Shown: piece by piece, positions 55,318-64,000 of the stretch | Position numbering within the stretch: position 1 is the stretch's first letter | How the letters are laid out: each line of letters starts with the position of its first letter | Assembly: GCF_000238795.1 (NCBI RefSeq) | Contig: NZ_AFNK01000035.1 | Coordinates: forward strand, 126,001-190,000 | Direction of reading: 5' to 3' | Length of the DNA stretch: 64,000 bases | Source: Haemophilus sputorum CCUG 13788 | GTDB lineage: Bacteria; Pseudomonadota; Gammaproteobacteria; Enterobacterales; Pasteurellaceae | The notes under the pieces: model-generated | Databases searched by the model: none | What the model was told of the DNA's origin: nothing | The model's input: the letters and a program-made list of their open reading frames with translations, nothing else | Program-made: the position numbers and the translations under genes

Positions 55318-56628
55318 ATGGGTATTTATGCCTATCTCTGTTTTCTTTCCGCTCTCTCGATTTTACTCGGCTTTATTACCAGCAAAATCAGCGCCAAAGT
55401 GCAATCTACGATTGCCATTACTGCTGCTGCGATGGTTTGCTCACTTTTAGTCTGGATTCTCGGCTCACTTGGTTGGTTTAAAATTGATGAAATCGCAAAA
55501 AGCGTGATGGAGCAAATTGACTTCAAAAGCTTCCTACTTAACGGGATTTTAGGCTTCTTACTCTTTGCCGGCTCATTAGGTGTTAAATTACCAGTGTTAA
55601 AAGATCAAAAATGGGAAATTACCACCTTTGCTCTCTTCTCAACACTGGCATCAACCTTCTTTATTGCCATTATTATTTGGGCTTTTGCTAATCTTATTGG
55701 TTTACCAATTGATTTTATTTATTGTGTGGTTTTTGGTGCCTTAATTTCTCCAACCGACCCGATTGCCGTATTGGCAATTATCAAAAACTTACGCGCCCCA
55801 AAACGATTATCTATGCAAGTTGAAGGCGAATCACTTTTCAATGATGGCGTAGGTTTGGTTATTTTCGTGACGGTTTTTGCTGTTGCTTTTGGCGGACAAG
55901 AAGCGACATTTTCTGGCATTTCAAGCTTATTTTTGCATGAAGCTATCGGTGGGATTTTATTCGGATTCGTGCTAGGTTTTATTGCACATATTCTCATTTC
56001 TAGCACGGATGATGGTTCTTTAGAAATTCTTATTACGTTGACTATTCCAACGGCTGGCTTCATGTTTGCGAGCAATATCTTACACGTTTCTGGAGCTTTA
56101 GCGATGGTAGTTGCAGGTATCATGATTGGTAACTGGACTCGCCGTTCTGGCTTCTCTGAACAGAGCCAACGTTATTTAGATCACTTTTGGGAGATGATTG
56201 ACCATTTCTTAAACTCGTTACTCTTCTTCCTTATCGGTTTTGCGCTTCTCTTGGTAGATTTTAATATTTACGGCATTGTGTTAATGATTGCTGCTATTCC
56301 AGCTTGTTTAGCTGCACGCTATTTAAGTTTATGGATTCCCTTTAAAGTGATGCAACAATTTAGAACATACAACCCTTACACCTTAAAAATCATGACTTGG
56401 GGTGGCTTACGAGGTGGTTTGGCACTAGCCATGGCGCTTTCTATTCCGAGCAAAACAGCCTTTGCCGGCGATATTGATGTTAAAGATATTATTTTGGTGA
56501 TGACCTATGCGGTAGTAATGTTCTCGATTTTAGTACAAGGCTCAACCATTGAACCGAGTATTCGTAAATCAAAAACCGTTGACCCAAATAGAGAAGCTTA
56601 TTTGCAACCAAGCAAAAGTTCACATTAA
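55318..56628 (+). CDS. CPA1-family Na+(K+)/H+ antiporter (NhaP-like)
   Basis: 436 residues, about twelve membrane helices. CPA1 core residues are visible: FGALISPTDPIAVLAI and VEGESLFNDGVGLVIF, which hold the ion-binding aspartate pair, and LKIMTWGGLRGGLALAMALS near the C-terminus. There is no long cytoplasmic tail. TGAGGAAT is the ribosome-binding site. Likely exchanges Na+ or K+ for protons; ion choice cannot be read. Confidence 0.9.
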   Translation: MGIYAYLCFLSALSILLGFITSKISAKVQSTIAITAAAMVCSLLVWILGSLGWFKIDEIAKSVMEQIDFKSFLLNGILGFLLFAGSLGVKLPVLKDQKWEITTFALFSTLASTFFIAIIIWAFANLIGLPIDFIYCVVFGALISPTDPIAVLAIIKNLRAPKRLSMQVEGESLFNDGVGLVIFVTVFAVAFGGQEATFSGISSLFLHEAIGGILFGFVLGFIAHILISSTDDGSLEILITLTIPTAGFMFASNILHVSGALAMVVAGIMIGNWTRRSGFSEQSQRYLDHFWEMIDHFLNSLLFFLIGFALLLVDFNIYGIVLMIAAIPACLAARYLSLWIPFKVMQQFRTYNPYTLKIMTWGGLRGGLALAMALSIPSKTAFAGDIDVKDIILVMTYAVVMFSILVQGSTIEPSIRKSKTVDPNREAYLQPSKSSH

Positions 56629-56747
56629 AAATGCAAATTTTAGTTGAAATTTAACCGCTTTATCTTTAAAATTTTGGCTTCCTGTCCTCGCTGAGTTAGA
56701 GATCGGCGAGTGATGTATTATCAACCCTTAACAAAAAGGAAAATAAC

Positions 56748-57017
56748 ATGTCTCTAAGCGTAGAAGCAAAAGCGAAAATCGTTGCTGAATTTGGTCGTGA
56801 TGCAAAAGATACTGGTTCTTCAGAAGTTCAAATTGCATTATTAACAGCACAAATCAACCACTTACAAGCACACTTTGCTGAGCACAAAAAAGATCACCAC
56901 GGTCGTCGTGGTTTATTACGTATGGTTTCACGCCGTCGTAAATTATTAGACTACTTAAAACGTACTGATCTTGCTAAATATTCAGAAACTATTGCACGTT
57001 TAGGTTTACGTCGCTAA
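56748..57017 (+). CDS. rpsO: 30S ribosomal protein S15
   Basis: 89 residues, binds 16S rRNA helices 20-22 and bridge B4. LFGRD-like [52 protein letters not shown]. Strong AAAAAGGAAAA ribosome-binding site. The leader (~56685-56745) has CTCGCTGAG...CGGCGAG pairing that could be the S15 autoregulatory structure, by analogy with E. coli. pnp does not follow. Confidence 0.98.
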   Translation: MSLSVEAKAKIVAEFGRDAKDTGSSEVQIALLTAQINHLQAHFAEHKKDHHGRRGLLRMVSRRRKLLDYLKRTDLAKYSETIARLGLRR

Positions 57018-57031
57018 TTTCAGAATTAATG

Positions 57032-57055
57032 AAAACCGAGCTTTGGCTCGGTTTT
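57032..57055 (+). terminator. Terminator after rpsO
   Basis: ACCGAGC, TTTG loop, GCTCGGT, then TTTTTT. Confidence 0.93.
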
Positions 57056-57071
57056 TTTATGTGTAATGATT

Positions 57072-57953
57072 ATGGAATTCCAACATCTTAAACTTTTCAT
57101 TGATTTAGCCCAAAGCCGTAGTTTTATCCGCACAGCAGAAAAAAACTATATGAGTGCTTCAACGCTTACCCGCCAAATTCAACAAATTGAAGAAAAAATC
57201 GGGCAACCACTATTGATCAGAGATAACCGCCAAGTGCATTTAACCGATGCTGGCAGAAAATTCTTAGAATTTGCCAATCAAAGCTGGGCGCATTGGCAAC
57301 AATTTCAGCATCAATTATCAAGTAATCAAACGGAATTAGAGGGCGAACTCAAGCTTTTTTGCTCGGTGACGGCAACTTATAGCCACCTGCCTGCAATTTT
57401 AGAGCGCTTTCGTCAACGCCATCCAAAAGTAGAAATTAAGCTTAATACAGGAGATCCCTCGCAAGCATTAAGCAATGTACAATCTATGCAAGCTGATCTT
57501 TCGCTCGCAGGCAAACCTGAATCGCTACCTACCAACATTGATTTTCACTATATTGATGAAATTAAACTCTCACTGATTGTGCCACGTATCGCTTGTGCCG
57601 CAACGCAATTATTGCAACAGCAGCCAATTAACTGGCAAGAAATGCCATTTATTCTGCCACTAGATGGCCCTGCTCGAAAACGTATTGATCATTGGTTTAA
57701 AACCCAGAAAATAAAATCTCCAAAAATTTATGCTACTGTTGCAGGACATGAAGGTATTGTCCCAATGGTTGCGCTTGGTTGTGGTGTTGCCCTACTACCT
57801 GATGTCGTTATTCAACATAGCCCAGCTAACAGCCAAGTCTCTTATTTTCACTTACCCGTTCCGATTGAACCGTTTGAGCTTGGTGTTTGTGTCCAACATA
57901 AACGCTTACAAGAACCTGTGCTCAATGCTTTTTGGAAATTGCTTTCTAAATAG
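57072..57953 (+). CDS. ilvY: LysR-type regulator IlvY
   Basis: Activator of ilvC (acetohydroxyacid isomeroreductase) in enterobacteria, responding to acetolactate. It has 293 residues. N-terminal winged helix (LKLFIDLAQSRSFIRTAEKN, STLTRQIQQIEEKIGQPLLIRDNR) and a C-terminal effector domain with LKLFCSVTATYSHLPAILERF, AGKPESLP, VALGCGVALLPDVV and FELGVCVQHKRL, all IlvY-specific blocks. In E. coli ilvY is divergent from ilvC; here rpsO lies upstream and ilvC is not in the window. The start is the second of two near ATGs; neither has a good ribosome-binding site. Confidence 0.9.
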   Translation: MEFQHLKLFIDLAQSRSFIRTAEKNYMSASTLTRQIQQIEEKIGQPLLIRDNRQVHLTDAGRKFLEFANQSWAHWQQFQHQLSSNQTELEGELKLFCSVTATYSHLPAILERFRQRHPKVEIKLNTGDPSQALSNVQSMQADLSLAGKPESLPTNIDFHYIDEIKLSLIVPRIACAATQLLQQQPINWQEMPFILPLDGPARKRIDHWFKTQKIKSPKIYATVAGHEGIVPMVALGCGVALLPDVVIQHSPANSQVSYFHLPVPIEPFELGVCVQHKRLQEPVLNAFWKLLSK

Positions 57954-57957
57954 CAAC

Positions 57958-57999
57958 AAGCGGTAGAATTTGCAAATTATTTTGCAAATTCTACCGCTT
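57958..57999. terminator. Inverted USS hairpin between convergent genes
   Basis: AAGCGGTAGAATTTGCAAA and TTTGCAAATTCTACCGCTT form a perfect 19-bp stem with a 4-base loop between ilvY and the LprI-like gene. Likely works for both strands. Confidence 0.85.
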
Positions 58000-58018
58000 A
58001 ATATCATAGATTATCTGA

Positions 58019-59074
58019 CTACTTAATGTATTGTTTTACACCTGGTAAAAGAAGATCTTTAACCTCTTCTAGCTCTAAATATACAGAACCTTGATTTCTG
58101 CCTAAATAAATCCCAACACCAGTATTAGTTAATGACATATATAGATCATCTTCAATAGAAAAATGCTCCCCACCATATATTCGATTCTCCGATTCTATTT
58201 TTTTCTCGAAAAGTACTTCTAACTTTTTCTTATTTGCTTTTGGAAAGATATCGATAAACGTTGCTCTTTTCTTTTTCACTAAATCAAAAGTCGCCTCAAA
58301 TTCATAGTCCTCAGAGACATTTCCATATTCAGGATACCAGTCCCAATTTTGAAAATTAAACGTAACAAATTTTGAAAATTGACCAACTAGCTCAACCTTA
58401 ACTTTTTCACCAATAGATCCAGGTGTAGTACAACCTTCTTCAAAAGAATCATTCTTAAATTTCTTTTCTAAAGCCTTAACTGCATCAGTTCTTGTCAGTA
58501 AAGATTTGGGTTCAACATTTAAGATATATGAGAATAAAATGCTATCAAGCCAATCAATATTAGTTCTATCCATAGTTACAGAAATAGTAAAAATATTTTC
58601 ATATTTCTTTTCATCACAATGATTTAGTAAATTAACTACTCTACTTTTCTCAAATAATATGTCCTTTTTTGTGCTTATTTTGGGAATATTTGTAGAGGCT
58701 AGATTATCTTCGGCTGGCTTTAATGTAGCTGCCTTAGCAGAAAGTGATTCTGCTCTCTCTTTATTTAAATCCATTAAACACTTCTGCTTATTATCGCTAA
58801 TTTCGCAGTTTTTATTACGGTTGACTAACCACGCTTTTTGAGCTTCTTCAAAAGCTAACGCTTTTTCAGGATCTGCTTTTTGATAGTTTGCATAAATAGC
58901 ATTATAAGATTTAGTAATTTGTTTTTTATAAACATCTGAAGCTTTTTCTGCACAAAGTTCAATAATACCATCCGTTGATGCTCCAGCTTTATCTAAACAA
59001 GCTTGGTAAGGGTCACTTTCAGCAAATGCTGAAGTTGATAATGCTAACGTAGAGAGGAGGAAAATTTTTTTCAT
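58019..59074 (-). CDS. Secreted protein with LprI-like domain and RsiV/DUF3298-like C-terminus
   Basis: 351 residues. Signal peptide MKKIFLLSTLALSTSAFA. Residues ~20-110 are the LprI N-terminal type (DUF1311): DPYQACLDKAGASTDGIIELCAEKA, KSYNAIYANYQ, FEEAQKAWLVNRNKNCEIS and LNKERAESL, with the family's paired cysteines. The LprI domain is linked to lysozyme inhibition. The C-terminal ~200 residues (FVTFNFQNWDWYPEYGN, RATFIDIFPKANKKKLEVLF, DLYMSLTNTGVGIYLGRNQG) resemble DUF3298, known from the anti-sigma factor RsiV, which binds lysozyme. The pairing suggests a lysozyme-facing envelope protein; inference only. It precedes no partner gene but shares orientation with the next secreted gene. Confidence 0.75.
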   Translation of the reverse strand: MKKIFLLSTLALSTSAFAESDPYQACLDKAGASTDGIIELCAEKASDVYKKQITKSYNAIYANYQKADPEKALAFEEAQKAWLVNRNKNCEISDNKQKCLMDLNKERAESLSAKAATLKPAEDNLASTNIPKISTKKDILFEKSRVVNLLNHCDEKKYENIFTISVTMDRTNIDWLDSILFSYILNVEPKSLLTRTDAVKALEKKFKNDSFEEGCTTPGSIGEKVKVELVGQFSKFVTFNFQNWDWYPEYGNVSEDYEFEATFDLVKKKRATFIDIFPKANKKKLEVLFEKKIESENRIYGGEHFSIEDDLYMSLTNTGVGIYLGRNQGSVYLELEEVKDLLLPGVKQYIK

Positions 59075-59086
59075 AGTTAATTCCTT

Positions 59087-59617
59087 TTAGTTGATTTGGG
59101 TTTTCTTTAAGATTTTCATTTCAGGTAATTTGACTTCATATTCAAATTTTTTACTTGGCATTGCATTACCATCATTTTCAGCGTATTCGCTACTCACTAT
59201 TGAAATTATACCGATTTCTTTTTGGGTTACTTTTTCAATAAAACGTGGGTTAATTTCAGAATTTAAAGTAAATAAATCATATTCTTTAGGTTCAGTAATA
59301 GAGATGTAACCATTTTTCATTAAAGCTGATGGACCAAAATAAACTGGTGTTAATTTCGCAAAATTGGTACCACTACCACCATCACAATCGCCATAATAAA
59401 TAACAACATAAGAAACTATGCCATCTTCTTTATCTTCCTCCATTAAAAAAACATTTTTATCAGGAGATTTTCCAACAAGAGGAGTAACTTCGCAATAAAC
59501 TGCATTACCAAATCCCATAGCTTTTTGATAAGCTATTTTGACTTGTTCGGTATGAGTATGTGCATGAACTAAAGAAGATAGTGAAAATAATGTAAGCGCA
59601 AGAAAGGATTTTTTCAT
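59087..59617 (-). CDS. Secreted protein of unknown function
   Basis: 176 residues. The ATG at 59617 has ACGGAAAA ahead and opens signal peptide MKKSFLALTLFSLSSLVHA. The mature part begins HTHTEQVKIAYQKA and has a single Cys before a beta-rich body (YVVIYYGDCDGGSGTNFAKL, VYFGPSALMKNGYISI). No family recognised. It lies 12 bases upstream of the LprI-like gene, so the two are probably cotranscribed. Both genes are more A/T-rich than the neighbours. Confidence 0.65.
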   Translation of the reverse strand: MKKSFLALTLFSLSSLVHAHTHTEQVKIAYQKAMGFGNAVYCEVTPLVGKSPDKNVFLMEEDKEDGIVSYVVIYYGDCDGGSGTNFAKLTPVYFGPSALMKNGYISITEPKEYDLFTLNSEINPRFIEKVTQKEIGIISIVSSEYAENDGNAMPSKKFEYEVKLPEMKILKKTQIN

Positions 59618-59722
59618 AGAATTTTCCGTAATTAGATGAAATAGTTTAGCTATCATACTAACTAATTATTTTTTGCAACTTACTTTCAATATGATTTTAT
59701 ATCCTGTCAAATTAGAAAATAA

Positions 59723-59784
59723 AACCCGTTAATAACGGGTTAAATAATTAAACAAAAAGCGAGAGCCTAAAACTCTCGCTTTTT
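59723..59784 (-). terminator. Tandem terminators after the transketolase gene
   Basis: First, minus-strand AAAAAGCGAGAG, loop, CTCTCGCTTTTT (59754-59784). Then AACCCGTT, ATT, AACGGGTT followed by TTATTTT (59723-59741). Confidence 0.88.
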
Positions 59785-59802
59785 CACTTTTATTATAGAA
59801 AC

Positions 59803-61800
59803 TTATAAAATTTCTTTTGCTTTAGCCACTACGTTTTCAACAGTGAAACCGAAGAGTTTGAATAATTCATTCGCAGGTGCAGATTCACCAAAGCTATTCA
59901 TACCCACGATCTTACCTTCAAAACCAACGTATTTATACCAGAAATCAGATAACTGTGCTTCAATCGCCACACGTTTAGTTACCGCTTTAGGTAATACTGC
60001 TTCACGGTATGCTGCATCTTGTTTATCAAACACATTGGTGCTTGGCATTGAAACTACACGGACTTTTTTACCTTCAGCTTCAAGCACTTCAGCTGCTTTA
60101 ACCGCTAACTCAACTTCAGAGCCTGTTGCAATGAAGATTAAATCTGGTGTACCCGCGCAATCTTTTAAGATATAACCTCCACGAGCAATATCTGCTAGTT
60201 GTGCAGCATTACGTGGTTGTTGTTGCAGATTTTGACGTGTAAAGATTAACGCACTTGGGCCTTCTTTACGTTCAATAGCTGCTTTCCACGCTACTGCAGA
60301 TTCCACTTGATCAGCTGGACGCCATGTTTCAAGATTTGGAATATAACGTAATGATGCGGTTTGTTCTACCGGTTGATGGGTTGGGCCATCTTCACCTAAA
60401 CCAATTGAATCGTGCGTATAAACAAAGATTGAACGTTGTTTCATTAACGCCGCCATACGTACTGCATTATGAGCATATTCGTAGAACATTAAGAAGGTTG
60501 CACCGTAAGGAATAAAGCCGCCATGTAATGCAATACCGTTCATAATGGCAGACATACCGAACTCACGCACACCGTAGTTGATATAGTTACCATCTACATT
60601 ATGATCAGCACGAATTGGTTTTGAACCAGACCATAAGGTTAAGTTTGAACTTGCTAAGTCTGCTGAACCACCAAGTAATTCTGGTAATACGTGTGCATAA
60701 GCTTCAATTGCGTTTTGTGATGCTTTACGGCTTGCAATCGCTGCTGGATTTGCTTGTAATTTTTCAACAAACGCTTGGCTTTCTTGTGCCCAATTTGCTG
60801 GTAATTCACCGCTTACACGACGTTTAAATTCTGCTGCTAATTCAGGGTATGCTGCTTCATATGCTGCAAATTTAGCATCCCATGCGCGCTCTTGCTCTGC
60901 ACCTTTTGCTTTAGCATCCCATTGTGCATAAACATCTGCAGGGATTTCGAATGGTGCATAAGTCCAATTTAATGCCTTACGAGTTAATTCAATTTCTTCA
61001 TTACCTAATGGCGCACCATGACAATCATGTGATGCTGATTTATTTGGAGAACCGTAACCAATAATAGTTTTACAAATAATTAATGTTGGACGATCTTTTT
61101 CTGCTTTTGCATTCTCAATAGCAAATTTGATTTGTTCCGCATCATGACCATCAACATTGCGGATAACTTGCCAGCCATAAGCTTCGAAGCGTTGTGCAGT
61201 ATCATCTGAGAACCAACCATCAACATGACCATCAATAGAGATATTGTTATCGTCATAGAATGCGATAAGTTTGCCTAAGCCTAAAGTTCCAGCTAAAGAA
61301 CAAGCTTCATGCGAAATACCTTCCATTAAACAGCCATCACCTAAAAACGCGTAGGTGTAATGGTCAACAATTTCATGACCCTCACGGTTAAATTGACCTG
61401 CTAAAGTTTTCTCAGCAATTGCCATCCCAACCGCATTGGTAATACCTTGGCCTAATGGACCTGTTGTGGTTTCAACACCTGGTGCATAACCATATTCTGG
61501 GTGGCCTGGGGTTTTTGAGTGTAATTGGCGGAATTGTTTTAAATCTTCAATAGAAAGATCATAGCCGGTTAAATGTAATAAGCTATAAATTAGCATTGAA
61601 CCATGACCATTAGACAGAACAAAGCGGTCGCGATCTGCCCATTTAGGATTGGTCGGGTTATGTTTTAAGAAATCACGCCATAAAACTTCGGCAATATCTG
61701 CCATTCCCATTGGCGCGCCCGGGTGACCTGAGTTCGCTTTTTGTACTGCATCCATACTTAAAACACGAATTGCATTCGCTAGTACTTTACGTTCTGCCAT
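59803..61800 (-). CDS. tktA: Transketolase
   Basis: TPP-dependent transfer of two-carbon units in the pentose phosphate pathway. It has 665 residues. N-terminal [22 protein letters not shown]-binding [18 protein letters not shown], and central [33 protein letters not shown]-type pyrimidine-domain blocks and [21 protein letters not shown]. The C-terminal domain ends [16 protein letters not shown]. It is flanked by tandem terminators and monocistronic. tktA against tktB cannot be decided; one transketolase is usual in this family. Confidence 0.97.
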   Translation of the reverse strand: MAERKVLANAIRVLSMDAVQKANSGHPGAPMGMADIAEVLWRDFLKHNPTNPKWADRDRFVLSNGHGSMLIYSLLHLTGYDLSIEDLKQFRQLHSKTPGHPEYGYAPGVETTTGPLGQGITNAVGMAIAEKTLAGQFNREGHEIVDHYTYAFLGDGCLMEGISHEACSLAGTLGLGKLIAFYDDNNISIDGHVDGWFSDDTAQRFEAYGWQVIRNVDGHDAEQIKFAIENAKAEKDRPTLIICKTIIGYGSPNKSASHDCHGAPLGNEEIELTRKALNWTYAPFEIPADVYAQWDAKAKGAEQERAWDAKFAAYEAAYPELAAEFKRRVSGELPANWAQESQAFVEKLQANPAAIASRKASQNAIEAYAHVLPELLGGSADLASSNLTLWSGSKPIRADHNVDGNYINYGVREFGMSAIMNGIALHGGFIPYGATFLMFYEYAHNAVRMAALMKQRSIFVYTHDSIGLGEDGPTHQPVEQTASLRYIPNLETWRPADQVESAVAWKAAIERKEGPSALIFTRQNLQQQPRNAAQLADIARGGYILKDCAGTPDLIFIATGSEVELAVKAAEVLEAEGKKVRVVSMPSTNVFDKQDAAYREAVLPKAVTKRVAIEAQLSDFWYKYVGFEGKIVGMNSFGESAPANELFKLFGFTVENVVAKAKEIL

Positions 61801-61910
61801 TGTAATCTCCTCATCGAAAATGACTGTTTTTGATTAGTTATGATTGTAATAGATTTCAAAAGAAAACTCAAAACAATCAGCCCGTTTGTAATTCAACTCA
61901 CAAACTACGT

Positions 61911-61931
61911 CTCACCGAAACAAGCGGTGAG
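61911..61931 (+). terminator. USS hairpin between xthA and the transketolase gene
   Basis: CTCACCG, AAACAAG, CGGTGAG, then TTTTTA on the plus strand. No plus-strand gene needs it. On the minus strand, where xthA ends 30 bases before, it lacks a T-run, so its role is uncertain. Confidence 0.5.
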
Positions 61932-61959
61932 TTTTTATGATTTTTTTACCAATTAAAGT

Positions 61960-62763
61960 TTATTTAAATACTGCCCAAACTGGAGAGTGATCTGATGGTT
62001 TTTCCATTGCACGAATCTCTAGATCAATCCCCGTTTCTACACAGCGCTCCGCCAGTGATTTTGATGCTAATATCAAGTCAATTCTTAATCCACGGTTATC
62101 ATCAAAACCTTTTGAGCGATAATCAAACCATGAAAATTTATCATTAGCCTGTGGATTCATTTGGCGAAATGTGTCAACCAGACCATAGTCATATAAACGC
62201 GCTAGCCACTCACGTTCTTCAGGTAAAAATGAGCATTTACCATCGCGCAACCAACGTTTACGGTTTGGCTCACCAATGCCAATATCTAAATCGGTTGGGC
62301 TAATATTCATATCGCCCATAATAACAATTGGATGACTTGGTTTTAATTCAGTTTCCAAATAATGTTGTAAATCTGCATAAAATTTAGCTTTTGCTGGGAA
62401 TTTAGTTTCATGGCTACGATTTTCCCCTTGTGGGAAATAGCCATTTAATACGGTTAATACCCCAAATTCAGTTTCAATATCAGCCATAATCATACGTTTT
62501 TGAGCATCAGGCTCATCATTTGGAAAACCTCTGCGCACAGCAAGCGGTGCTTTTTTAGTAAGCAGCGCTACACCATAATGCCCTTTTTGTCCATGATGAA
62601 AAATATGGTAGCCTAAATTTTCAACTAAATGATGTGGAAACTCTTCATCAGCCACTTTGATTTCTTGTAAACCAATCACATCTGGCTGATGTTTATCAAT
62701 AATAGCTTCTAATTGATGTGGTCTGGCACGTAATCCATTGATATTAAAAGAGATAAATTTCAT
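61960..62763 (-). CDS. xthA: Exodeoxyribonuclease III
   Basis: AP endonuclease and 3'-5' exonuclease of base-excision repair. It has 267 residues. [21 protein letters not shown] (Asn metal ligand), [15 protein letters not shown] (catalytic Glu), [16 protein letters not shown] (Asp, Asn), and the terminal [13 protein letters not shown] with the Asp-His pair. Confidence 0.97.
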   Translation of the reverse strand: MKFISFNINGLRARPHQLEAIIDKHQPDVIGLQEIKVADEEFPHHLVENLGYHIFHHGQKGHYGVALLTKKAPLAVRRGFPNDEPDAQKRMIMADIETEFGVLTVLNGYFPQGENRSHETKFPAKAKFYADLQHYLETELKPSHPIVIMGDMNISPTDLDIGIGEPNRKRWLRDGKCSFLPEEREWLARLYDYGLVDTFRQMNPQANDKFSWFDYRSKGFDDNRGLRIDLILASKSLAERCVETGIDLEIRAMEKPSDHSPVWAVFK

Positions 62764-62781
62764 TTTTTCCTTAAGTGAGAA

Positions 62782-62810
62782 ATGGATAATAGCCTTATGC
62801 TATTATCCAT
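62782..62810 (-). terminator. Hairpin after the NhaC-type antiporter gene
   Basis: Minus-strand ATGGATAATAGC, 5-base loop, GCTATTATCCAT then TTCTC. Strong 12-bp stem, weak T-run, 11 bases after the stop. Confidence 0.7.
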
Positions 62811-62821
62811 ATGTGTAAAGA

Positions 62822-64000
62822 TTAGAGAATCATTGCCGCAATCCAACCAAACACTAATAACGGAATATTAAAGTGTAAGAAAGTTGGCACAACAGAATCC
62901 CAAATATGATCGTGTTTACCGTCTGCATTTAAGCCTGAAGTTGGCCCTAACGTAGAATCGGATGCTGGAGAACCCGCATCGCCTAGCGCGGCTGCCACCC
63001 CAACAATCGACATCGTTGCTAACGGTGAGAAACCAAAAGAAACACACAGAGGCACATAAATAGAAGTAATAATTGGCACTGTCGAGAAAGAAGAACCGAT
63101 ACCCATCGTAATTAACAAGCCAACAACTAACATCAACGCTGCAGCCATTTCTTTCGATGTAATCGCATCTTTTAGGCTTTCAATTAACTGCATTACTCCG
63201 CCTGTTGAATTAACAACGTTTGCATAACCAGAAGCTGCAATCATCACAAAGCCAATCATCGCCATTAAGCGTAAGCCTTGTTGGAAAATATCATTACTCT
63301 CTTTAAGTCTAAATACGCCACCTAATGCGAAAATCACTAAACCAACTAAACCGCCCATTACAGTCGAATTTGTGGCTAATTGTACGCTACAAGTCGCTAA
63401 AATGGCTGCTACGCTCACGCCAATATGATAAGGCTTCACGCGTGCAACACGTTGAGCAATATCTTCTGATGTCGGTTCAGGCGTATTTTCAAGATAAGTG
63501 CGTGGTTTACGATAAGAAACAAAAAACGCAAATAACAACCCAGCCACCATCCCCAATACTGGCACAGACATCGCTTTAGTCATTTCAGCTGTTGTAGCCA
63601 CCACACCATATTGTTCACCAACTTGGTTGATATTTTTCACTAAAACACTTTCTAAGAAGATCTGACCAAAGCCTGCAGGAATAATCATATACGTTGCTGT
63701 TAAACCAAAAGTGAGCGCACAAGCGACCGCTCTGCGGTCCATTTTTAATTGGTTCATGACACTTAACAGTGGTGGAACAACAATTGGAATAAAGGCAATA
63801 TGGATTGGAATTAAGTTTTGTGACGACATAGAAAACGCCACTAACACAAATAAAAGAATATATTTGAACCAAAAGACTGAACGACCAGATGGGCGTTTAC
63901 CAAAACTTTGAATAATTTTAAACGCCAGTAAATCGGTTACCCCAGATCTCGATAACGCCACCGCAAACGCACCAAGCACTGCGTAGTTCATCGCTGTTTC
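62822..64000 (-). CDS. Na+/H+ antiporter-family transporter, NhaC-type (5' end outside window)
   Basis: About 392 C-terminal residues of a polytopic transporter; the frame is open to the right edge (ETAMNYAVLGAF), so the first membrane helices are missing. About nine helices are visible. Family marks: MSSQNLIPIHIAFIPIVVPPLL, MGIGSSFSTVPIITSIYVPLC and GDAGSPASDSTLGPTSGLNADGKHDHIWDS near the end. Related proteins are annotated as Na+/H+ antiporters or, in H. influenzae and Bacillus (YuiF), as possible amino-acid (histidine) carriers; the substrate is open. Confidence 0.85.
   Translation of the reverse strand, partial: ETAMNYAVLGAFAVALSRSGVTDLLAFKIIQSFGKRPSGRSVFWFKYILLFVLVAFSMSSQNLIPIHIAFIPIVVPPLLSVMNQLKMDRRAVACALTFGLTATYMIIPAGFGQIFLESVLVKNINQVGEQYGVVATTAEMTKAMSVPVLGMVAGLLFAFFVSYRKPRTYLENTPEPTSEDIAQRVARVKPYHIGVSVAAILATCSVQLATNSTVMGGLVGLVIFALGGVFRLKESNDIFQQGLRLMAMIGFVMIAASGYANVVNSTGGVMQLIESLKDAITSKEMAAALMLVVGLLITMGIGSSFSTVPIITSIYVPLCVSFGFSPLATMSIVGVAAALGDAGSPASDSTLGPTSGLNADGKHDHIWDSVVPTFLHFNIPLLVFGWIAAMIL

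Overview
This is about 64 kb of chromosome from a member of the Pasteurellaceae. The evidence is a low-GC, compact gene set of H. influenzae/Actinobacillus type and many copies of a DNA uptake signal sequence (USS) with core ACAAGCGGT, often extended by TCAAATTTGCAAA. That is the dialect of the Actinobacillus pleuropneumoniae / Mannheimia / H. ducreyi branch, not AAGTGCGGT of H. influenzae and Pasteurella. Many terminators are built from two USS cores in inverted orientation. I cannot name the species.

Layout. 1-4.6 kb (+): 3' end of bamA, then skp, lpxD, fabZ, lpxA (outer-membrane assembly and lipid A; lpxB does not follow). 4.7-19.5 kb (-): der, hldE, surA, rsmA, envC, a divergent polysaccharide deacetylase gene, tamA, tamB and cydD, largely an envelope-biogenesis run. 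19.5-20.1 kb: a gene-free stretch with an orphan terminator and a candidate small RNA. 20.1-24.6 kb (-): riboflavin operon ribD-ribE-cysteine hydrolase-ribBA-ribH behind an FMN riboswitch. 24.7-38.7 kb (+): lon behind a sigma-32-like promoter, ndk, fruBKA, a TqsA-like exporter, a tandem glycine riboswitch with an AGCS symporter, a secreted nuclease, a cysteine desulfurase, pfkA and a YwiC-like membrane protein.

38.7-48.3 kb (-) is the accessory part. A lipid-metabolism cluster related to the poorly understood E. coli ynbABCD genes (CDP-alcohol phosphotransferase, hydrolase-methyltransferase fusion, PAP2/dual-specificity phosphatase, CdsA paralogue) also carries a PlsC-type acyltransferase and a small membrane protein. 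It has been split by an AT-rich insert holding an Imm40-like orphan immunity gene and a small secreted protein gene. The insert lies between direct repeats of about 640 bp, one of which carries a broken phosphatase gene. Just upstream, a lipoprotein gene and a DUF711 gene lie between purN and a decayed partial copy of purN, and the apparent purN terminator sits beside the decayed copy. Foreign-dialect USS copies (AAGTGCGGTC) occur in this region, suggesting import by transformation from a Haemophilus/Pasteurella-type relative.

48.3-64 kb is mostly housekeeping: purN, glyA (PurR operator), apbC, an orphan peptide-binding lipoprotein, ppiD, a CPA1 antiporter, rpsO, ilvY, two secreted proteins of unknown role (58.0-59.6 kb), a transketolase gene, xthA and a partial NhaC-type antiporter running off the right edge. 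I saw no rRNA, tRNA, CRISPR array, integrase or transposase gene.
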